The position numbers and the translations under genes are program-made. Source: Methanomassiliicoccales archaeon (GTDB lineage: Archaea; Thermoplasmatota; Thermoplasmata; Methanomassiliicoccales; JACIVX01). From it: a stretch of DNA of 9,484 bases. The stretch lies in contig JAJRAH010000083.1 of NCBI GenBank assembly GCA_028679985.1, forward strand, positions 1 through 9,484, read 5' to 3'. Positions within the stretch are counted from its first letter, which is position 1, and every line of letters starts with the position of its first letter. The notes under the pieces were generated by a model. It saw only the letters and a program-made list of their open reading frames with translations, was not told where the DNA came from and did no database searches. This document shows, piece after piece, positions 1-4,578 of this stretch.

Positions 1-872
1 CGGCCAACGAGCAACTCGCGAGCCATTCTGCGGCTTGAGATGGACTGTAGCTGACGCATGATGACGAACTCAACCAGAAGGGCAAATATCGCAAGGATGA
101 AGTTCGTGCCCCAGTCCCTCCCGAGGAACTCCACGAGCTCGTTCAATGTCCCTCCTGGGAGCAACATGGCACCCACGAACAGCGCGCCCAGGAGTGCCAT
201 GGCGACCGCGACTACGGCGAGGCTAATGATAAGGGCCTCCGTTCCCCTGAGGCGCGCCCCCCCGACCCTTCTCTTGAGGAACCGGCCCAACCTCGAGAAC
301 CCTCTGGTCTCAGGCCCAATCACCAGGAGGAGGGCGAAGAACGCGAGGATTACACAAACCTGGGTGACCAATGAGGAGACATGCCATGGATAGATGTGGC
401 CCAGAGTCGACCCATAATAGAAGATATAGGGAAGACCGAGGCCGAACAGGACGTAGAAGCTAGCGCCCAAGGGCACCATCCCAGCCAGGAAGATGGTGAG
501 GAACACCTCTACCCCAAGCATCTTCCTCCTCTTGAGCAAGAAGCGGATCGGTCCTTTGAAGTCCATCCCTTTCAGATCGAGGCGCTTCCTCTTTGACCAT
601 GTGCGCCCAATCCTGGTTGTGGGCAGGAACCAGACTATGAAGTTGAAGGAGTAGAGCAGGAACGCCACTATGAACCAGATAAGGACCCATTTCTCGAAGA
701 TCAACATCAACGCGGCGGAGGCCAGGATCAGGCAGATAACGATACCGGTGACCAGGGCGCGGTTGGGTGTCGGACGCTCCAGCCTCCCGATGAACTCCTC
801 CGCCTCGGCCAGCTCTCCCTTGACGATGGGAAGGAGCTTCCCCGCTTCCTCCCTGACATCGCGTTCGACCAT
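1..872 (-). CDS. Multi-pass membrane protein, unknown family, C-terminus cut by window edge
   Basis: Reading the minus strand from the ATG at 872-870 gives 290 codons without a stop, up to the left edge, so the C-terminus is missing. Residues 1-37 are charged and mostly helical-looking (rich in Glu, Arg and Leu). They are followed by about six hydrophobic segments: roughly 39-59, 61-83, 121-148, 167-186, 213-238 and 257-272. Between the second and third lies a strongly basic loop (residues 87-117, many Lys/Arg), which would be cytoplasmic by the positive-inside rule, as would the basic stretch 190-210. No catalytic motif or named family is recognised. The start is supported by the onset of an uninterrupted protein-like frame. 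No convincing Shine-Dalgarno precedes it, and a weak TATA-like ATTAAGTA around 908-916 would give a leader of about 14 nt. The 1056-1214 gene lies upstream on the same strand. Confidence 0.8.
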   Translation of the reverse strand, partial: MVERDVREEAGKLLPIVKGELAEAEEFIGRLERPTPNRALVTGIVICLILASAALMLIFEKWVLIWFIVAFLLYSFNFIVWFLPTTRIGRTWSKRKRLDLKGMDFKGPIRFLLKRRKMLGVEVFLTIFLAGMVPLGASFYVLFGLGLPYIFYYGSTLGHIYPWHVSSLVTQVCVILAFFALLLVIGPETRGFSRLGRFLKRRVGGARLRGTEALIISLAVVAVAMALLGALFVGAMLLPGGTLNELVEFLGRDWGTNFILAIFALLVEFVIMRQLQSISSRRMARELLVG

Positions 873-1055
873 GCTCAACTGGGCTCAATCTGAAAGACGC
901 CCCGCGCTACTTAATGATTGCCCTGGCTCGGCTCTCCTCCAACAAGAACTCGGTCTTTGCCGGATCTAGACTGGATGAATACGTACTCAATCGATTTGAT
1001 TCGAGCCGGACTGCTGCGTCATACGCCGCGAGGCGCTTCTGGAAAGACCCTATTA

Positions 1056-1214
1056 TTATGATTTTTCCATTTTCTTTTGTATCTTCTTCACTTCCTTATC
1101 GATGGCATCTCCAACATCCTTCGCGCCCTTCTGAGCAGCCTTGACTCCACGCCTGACTCCTTTCTGAAGATCCTCAATTCCTTCGTCGATATCTTTCTTG
1201 GTTTTTTCCTTCAT
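1056..1214 (-). CDS. Small charged amphipathic protein with four 11-residue repeats
   Basis: This 52-residue protein is made almost entirely of Lys, Glu, Asp, Gly, Val, Ala and Ile, with no Cys, Trp, Phe, Tyr or Pro. Residues 6-49 divide without gaps into four 11-residue units: KKDIDEGIEDL, QKGVRRGVKAA, QKGAKDVGDAI and DKEVKKIQKKM. Small or hydrophobic residues recur at unit positions 4, 7 and 11. Such 11-residue periodicity is known from synuclein-, perilipin- and LEA-type amphipathic helices that bind membrane surfaces or fold on demand; that role is only inferred here. The start at 1214 is chosen because GAGGTGA (1226-1220) sits 5 nt before it. A longer frame from 1268 has no ribosome site and begins at about the TATA-like box (1267-1274), so it would be untranscribed. 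Not assigned to a named family. Confidence 0.7.
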   Translation of the reverse strand: MKEKTKKDIDEGIEDLQKGVRRGVKAAQKGAKDVGDAIDKEVKKIQKKMEKS

Positions 1215-1219
1215 ATCAT

Positions 1220-1226
1220 TCACCTC
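1220..1226 (-). promoter_or_regulatory. Strong Shine-Dalgarno fixing the start at 1214
   Basis: On the minus strand GAGGTGA lies 5 nt before the ATG at 1214. It matches the archaeal anti-Shine-Dalgarno over seven bases and selects the 52-residue product over a 70-residue alternative. Confidence 0.75.
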
Positions 1227-1262
1227 GAAGACAGGACGCTGATCAACTGTCCTTGTCTTCCC

Positions 1263-1275
1263 GACCATATTTTAG
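1263..1275 (-). promoter_or_regulatory. TATA-like box for the 52-residue protein gene
   Basis: The minus strand reads TTCTAAAATATGG here. Transcription about 26 nt downstream (near 1244) would give a leader of about 30 nt that retains the Shine-Dalgarno at 1226-1220. Inferred from spacing only. Confidence 0.45.
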
Positions 1276-1545
1276 AACGTCAACTACTAGAGTTTTTCGT
1301 TCAGATTGACATTTCCAACCTAAATGAAAGAGGTAGCGATATGGAGAGCACAGGTGCGACCTTTTCTGCCATCGCCATGCCGAAGATGCCGACATTCCTA
1401 CCAGTATTTGTCGTCTGCACGCTGTTCATGGCTACCCGACGTCAGTTCTTGCAGTGTCTCTGATCCGAGCTATGTGATCATGTCTCGCGGATCTGGACCG
1501 GGGTCAGGTATGAGCGATGGGTTCATATAGAAGGACAAACAAATG
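1269..1545. other. Gene-poor region between divergent genes
   Basis: No convincing gene is seen. Several short frames cross it on both strands, including a 42-residue minus-strand frame (1301-1429) with a partly protein-like composition but no clear ribosome site. The right end carries the thermosome promoter, the left end the TATA-like box of the small minus-strand gene. A T5 run lies at 1293-1297. Confidence 0.5.
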
Positions 1546-1557
1546 TTATATATTAAC
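1545..1557 (+). promoter_or_regulatory. Thermosome TATA box inside an inverted repeat
   Basis: TTATATAT (1546-1553) is a good archaeal TATA box. It is flanked by the inverted halves GTTA (1545-1548) and TAAC (1554-1557) with a 5-nt spacer, and preceded by a purine-rich BRE-like stretch. Expected transcription start is about 1576. A repressor at this palindrome would block TBP, as archaeal heat-shock repressors do, but no specific regulator can be named. Confidence 0.6.
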
Positions 1558-1590
1558 TTATCATCTGTCATAGATAGCCATGCAAGACAA

Positions 1591-1597
1591 GGAGGGA
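1591..1597 (+). promoter_or_regulatory. Shine-Dalgarno of the thermosome gene
   Basis: GGAGGGA precedes the ATG at 1604 with about 8 nt after the GGAGG core. This favours the first of two nearby in-frame ATGs (1604, 1610). Confidence 0.7.
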
Positions 1598-1603
1598 TAG
1601 CAT

Positions 1604-3259
1604 ATGGGAATGGGAACGACACCCGTAATCATACTCAAGGAAGGAACAAGAAGAGAGAAGGGAAAGGACGCACAATACGACAACATTATGGCGGCAAGAG
1701 CGATCGCTGATGCCGTTAGAAGTACTCTTGGACCGAAGGGCATGGACAAGATGCTCGTCGATTCGATGGGGGACGTTGTGATTACGAATGACGGCGTGAC
1801 GATTCTGAAAGAGATAGATGTACAGCATCCGGCCGCGAAGATGGTGGTAGAGGTCGCAAAGACGCAGGACGAAGAGGTGGGAGACGGCACCACGACCGCC
1901 GCAATTCTCGCAGGAGAGTTCCTTAAGAATGCGTTGGATCTCATCGATTCGAAAGTCCATCCGACAATCATCGCTAAGGGTTACAGAATGGCCTCTGAAA
2001 GGGCTGTTGAGATACTTGATTCTCTGGGCATCGCTGTCGATGCGGATGATGTTGAAACACTAAGAAACATCGCCATGACCGCAATGATGAGCAAGTCGAT
2101 CTCGGGCTCAAGGGAGCACATGGCCAAGCTTTCGGTGGAGGCCGTACGGACCATCACTGAAGAAAGGGACGGCAATCTCAGAGCTGACCTGGATAACATA
2201 CAGATAGTCAAGAAGCAGGGCGGCTCGATGGAAGACACCGAAATGATCAGGGGGATAATAGTGGACAAGGAGCCTGTCCATTCGGCTATGCCGAAGAAGA
2301 TTGAAAACGCGAAAATCGCGCTCGTGAACTCAGCCCTCGAGATAAAGAAGACAGAGGTTGAGGCGAAGATCCAAATAACAAATCCAGAGCAGATGCAGGC
2401 CTTCCTGAATGAGGAAGAGAGAATACTGAAGCAGATGGTCGAGCAGATAAAATCCGTCGGCGCAAACGTTGTCTTCTGTCAGAAAGGCATAGACGACTTG
2501 GTCCAACACTATCTCGCAAAGGAGAGAATCTTTGCTGCTCGAAGACTGAAAGAATCCGACATGGAGAAGCTCTCCAAGGCGACCGGTGCCAAGATCGTCA
2601 ACAAGCTGAGCGAGCTTGACAAGAAGGATCTGGGCGAGGCAGCGCTGGTAGAGGTGAAGAAGATGCAGGAAGATGAGATGACCTTCGTGACCGGATGCAA
2701 GAATCCCAAGGCTGTTTCGATCCTGATCCGAGGAGGCACTGAGCACGTTGTGGATGAGGTTGAGAGATCTCTGGATGATGCGCTGAACGTCGTGAGAGTG
2801 GCCATCGAGGACGGAAAGATGACAGCGGGCGGCGGCGCGACAGCGATGGAGCTTGCCATGGGTTTGAAGGACTTCGCAGCTTCTGTCAGTGGAAGGGAGC
2901 AGATGGCGATTGACGCGTACGCGACCGCATTAGAGGCCGTGCCGATTGCCTTGGCTGAGAATGCGGGTCTCGATCCGATCGACGTCCTCATTGACCTCAG
3001 GAAGGCGCATAAGGCCGGCAACAAGTATGCTGGCATTAACGTCTTCACTGGCAAGGTTGTCAACATGCGGAAAGAGAATGTGCTGGAGCCGCTGCGCGTT
3101 GGAAGACAAGCGATTACCTCAGCCACGGATGCGGCAATAATGATACTGAGAATCGACGATGTCGTAGCTTCCAAAGGTGGGAACAAGGGCGGACCTCCAG
3201 GCAGGGGCGGCATGCCTGGGGGCGAGGGCCTAGGTGGAATGGGCGGCGGCGAGTACTAG
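1604..3259 (+). CDS. thsA: Thermosome subunit (group II archaeal chaperonin)
   Basis: This 551-residue protein is a full-length subunit of the archaeal cytosolic chaperonin, a double-ring ATPase that encloses and refolds proteins with a built-in lid instead of a GroES cap. The ATP site is clear: LGPKGMDKM at 42-50, TNDG at 61-64 and GDGTT at 93-97 in the equatorial domain, with the AGGGAT motif in the C-terminal equatorial half. The middle of the chain is the intermediate and apical domain region. The tail is rich in Gly and Met and ends GGMGGGEY, as usual for thermosomes; these tails project into the ring centre. The start follows a Shine-Dalgarno (1591-1597) and a TATA box at 1546. It converges on the TBP gene. 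Many archaea have two or three paralogous subunits, so the A designation is arbitrary. No missing key residue was noticed. Confidence 0.97.
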   Translation: MGMGTTPVIILKEGTRREKGKDAQYDNIMAARAIADAVRSTLGPKGMDKMLVDSMGDVVITNDGVTILKEIDVQHPAAKMVVEVAKTQDEEVGDGTTTAAILAGEFLKNALDLIDSKVHPTIIAKGYRMASERAVEILDSLGIAVDADDVETLRNIAMTAMMSKSISGSREHMAKLSVEAVRTITEERDGNLRADLDNIQIVKKQGGSMEDTEMIRGIIVDKEPVHSAMPKKIENAKIALVNSALEIKKTEVEAKIQITNPEQMQAFLNEEERILKQMVEQIKSVGANVVFCQKGIDDLVQHYLAKERIFAARRLKESDMEKLSKATGAKIVNKLSELDKKDLGEAALVEVKKMQEDEMTFVTGCKNPKAVSILIRGGTEHVVDEVERSLDDALNVVRVAIEDGKMTAGGGATAMELAMGLKDFAASVSGREQMAIDAYATALEAVPIALAENAGLDPIDVLIDLRKAHKAGNKYAGINVFTGKVVNMRKENVLEPLRVGRQAITSATDAAIMILRIDDVVASKGGNKGGPPGRGGMPGGEGLGGMGGGEY

Positions 3260-3475
3260 ACACAATTGAGTAGGTCGGACCATCCATTATCGTTAGTCAA
3301 TGTTCCATTCCCGCATTCTCTTGCCCAAGGCTGTGTGAGGGTCGAGAATGCGACTTTCTCGTTCTCCTCCCTCTGACCATCTGCCGTCAGAAATGCAGGA
3401 AATAATGGACCGAGCGGGATTTGTACCCAAGAAGATGACTGGCAAGAGGTCGGTTTGTACCGAGATCGGGGGTTC
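3260..3475. other. Convergent intergenic region of thermosome and TBP
   Basis: About 216 bp separate the two stop codons. A pyrimidine-rich stretch on the plus strand (about 3351-3376) could help thermosome termination, but there is no classic long T-run. The right half holds the first copy of the repeated two-hairpin element (3393-3454), which is antisense to any TBP mRNA 3' extension. Confidence 0.55.
3393..3454 (+). repeat. Repeated two-hairpin element, copy A
   Basis: This stretch resembles 4281-4358 and 7509-7583. Shared parts are an ATGCAGG...AATGGACC segment, a GGATTTGTACCCAAGA segment and the box GGCAAGAGGTCGG. Two small hairpins are possible: TTTG(3420-3423)/CAAG(3428-3431) with loop TACC, and CTGGC(3439-3443)/GTCGG(3449-3453) with loop AAGAG, including G-T wobbles. 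From 3421, 26 of 34 positions match copy C without gaps. Whether it is RNA, DNA repeat or decayed coding sequence cannot be decided here. Confidence 0.55.
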
Positions 3476-4024
3476 TCAGTGCAGCTGGCCGGCAGAGCGC
3501 AATTCAGTCGTAATCTTGTCGACCGCGTCCTCAACGTCCTTCGGCTTTCGCGCCCCGGTGCAAACCATCTTGCCGGACCCGAAGAGCAAGAGCACCACCT
3601 TCGGCACGTCCAGGCGATACACGAGACCGGGAAACTGCTCCGGCTCGTACTCCACCTTCTCGAGGCCGAGCGAAACGGCGATGGAATTGAGATTGATCTT
3701 CTGCCCCAGGTAGGAAGTGGCGACGATGTTCTGCACAATGATCTCGGGTTCTTTCTTGATGTGGATGCCCGCCTTCTCGATCTGCTTGATGGTCTTCTCA
3801 ATGGCCAGCTTGACCTGGTCCAGGTTTTTGGCGCCGGTGCACACGACCTTGCCGCTGTGGAACAGAAGGTTGGCAACCTTCGGCTCTTTCAAGCGGTAGA
3901 TCAGACCGGGGAACTGTTCAGGTTCATACTCAGATCCGTCCAAGTAGATGGCGATGGCCGGAAGGTCGAGCTCAGTGTCCAAAGAAGCAGAGGCCACCAC
4001 GTTTTCTATCTTGTATTTCGGAAT
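3476..4024 (-). CDS. tbp: TATA-binding protein (TBP), archaeal general transcription factor
   Basis: TBP binds and bends the TATA box and recruits TFB and RNA polymerase. The saddle's two direct repeats are plain: EYEPEQFPGLIYRL...LLFHSGKVVCTGAK in the first half and EYEPEQFPGLVYRL...LLFGSGKMVCTGAR in the second. The second begins after EIIVQNIVATSYLG. Hydrophobic positions of the DNA-contacting sheet and the Phe-containing QFPGL and LLF motifs are present. It ends LRSAGQLH without the acidic tail of some archaeal TBPs. The only conventional start is GTG at 4000, but the family's first strand (IENVVAS) begins upstream: the frame stays open as PKYKIENVV back to a TAG at 4036-4034, with no ATG, GTG or TTG. 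ATT at 4024, 5 nt after GGGTG, would give 182 residues, the usual family length. The end is certain; the start is inferred. Confidence 0.93.
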   Translation of the reverse strand: MPKYKIENVVASASLDTELDLPAIAIYLDGSEYEPEQFPGLIYRLKEPKVANLLFHSGKVVCTGAKNLDQVKLAIEKTIKQIEKAGIHIKKEPEIIVQNIVATSYLGQKINLNSIAVSLGLEKVEYEPEQFPGLVYRLDVPKVVLLLFGSGKMVCTGARKPKDVEDAVDKITTELRSAGQLH

Positions 4025-4056
4025 AGGAACACCCTAGACAGGCTTATTCATATGCC

Positions 4057-4065
4057 AATATATAA
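4057..4065 (-). promoter_or_regulatory. TATA box of the TBP gene
   Basis: The minus strand reads TTATATATT, sharing the ten bases GTTATATATT with the thermosome promoter. Expected start is near 4035, giving a near-leaderless mRNA whose first bases include GGGTG (4034-4030). TBP bound at its own promoter is plausible, but no separate operator is seen. Confidence 0.65.
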
Positions 4066-4280
4066 CCCAACTTCGTCAGTTCACCCACCGATTCTTGGCG
4101 ATTTTCCGATTTGACACTTCATTCTGGGACGGTCTCGGACCAGCCCTATTTCATCGTTTTTCAGTGAGAACGGTCACGTTCCGACCAAGCAATCGGTCAG
4201 CAGCAGAAGGTTGAGGTCGTCGAAGTACGAGGAAATGCGTCGTCTTCATCCGTCCCGCATCTGTCGTCCGAACCGTCAGA

Positions 4281-4358
4281 AGTGTCAGTATTATCGATAT
4301 AGGTAATAGTGAACTGAATGGGATTCTTATCCACAAGAATGAATGGCAAGAGGTGCCA
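4281..4358 (+). repeat. Repeated two-hairpin element, copy B
   Basis: Bases 4281-4315 align without gaps to 7509-7543: 25 of 35 match, and all ten differences are transitions. Both contain TATCGATA. The right half can form ATTCTT(4323-4328)/AAGAAT(4335-4340) and TGGCA(4344-4348)/TGCCA(4354-4358) around AGAGG. A second TGGCA at 4366-4370 could compete for the same TGCCA. The hairpin positions match those in copies A and C, although the second stem is shifted by one base. Confidence 0.55.
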
Positions 4359-4568
4359 ACTGTGGTGGCAATCTAAAGATGGCAAGATTTTAAGCCTCAT
4401 TTTCCCCTATCCTCAATATCACCAAGTGGAGTGGCGTTTGGGGGACGTGCTTGAACGAAGGCATCGCTGCCATACACTTTCTCGGCTGTGTGACGCTCTC
4501 TTCGAGCTTTGACTTCTCAGTGAATCTGATGCAACTCTGTCATCTTCCAACACTACATAACGCGGGGC

Positions 4569-4576
4569 GGGAGGAG
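4569..4576 (+). promoter_or_regulatory. Shine-Dalgarno before the surface protein start
   Basis: GGGAGGAG lies just before the ATG at 4579. The match is strong although the spacing is short. It favours this start over in-frame ATGs at 4630 and 4654, which would also leave an intact signal sequence. Confidence 0.55.
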
Positions 4577-4578
4577 AA

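Larger units (their letters stand above)
4066..4578. other. Long gene-poor region upstream of the surface protein
   Basis: About 510 bp without a convincing gene on either strand. It contains element copy B (4281-4358). A nine-base direct repeat ATGGCAAGA occurs at 4343-4351 and 4379-4387. A TATA-like TTTTAAG lies near 4386, and a second weak TATA-like CTACATAA near 4552. The promoter of the surface protein gene is therefore not settled. Short frames (for example 4318-4512 plus, 4197-4400 minus) look like chance readings. Confidence 0.45.

Noticed and set aside
460..888. A 142-residue minus-strand frame at the left of the window.
   Set aside because: It is out of frame with the long hydrophobic reading from 872 to the edge, which has clear transmembrane segments; this one has Arg/Gly/His-rich noise.
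1301..1429. A 42-residue minus-strand frame with partly hydrophobic C-terminus.
   Set aside because: No Shine-Dalgarno or TATA at proper spacing and no recognised similarity. Too short to support on composition alone.
2509..3213. A 234-residue minus-strand frame inside the thermosome gene.
   Set aside because: The plus strand encodes a fully conserved chaperonin; the antisense frame is Ser-rich and has no ribosome site.
3409..3463. A tRNA-like 3' end on the minus strand (GGGTACAAATCCC followed by GGTCCA) in element copy A.
   Set aside because: No matching 5' acceptor strand, D-arm or anticodon arm at tRNA distance, and the T-loop is altered. Kept only as part of the repeat.
4034..4051. ATG at 4051 in frame with TBP but interrupted by TAG at 4036-4034, suggesting amber readthrough with pyrrolysine.
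   Set aside because: The ATG lies only about 6 nt after the TATA box and so before the expected transcription start. TAG is also used as an ordinary stop by the thermosome, SnoaL-like and DUF2178 genes here.
3455..4114. A 219-residue plus-strand frame opposite TBP.
   Set aside because: It is the antisense of the two conserved TBP repeats and shows duplicated motifs for that reason only.
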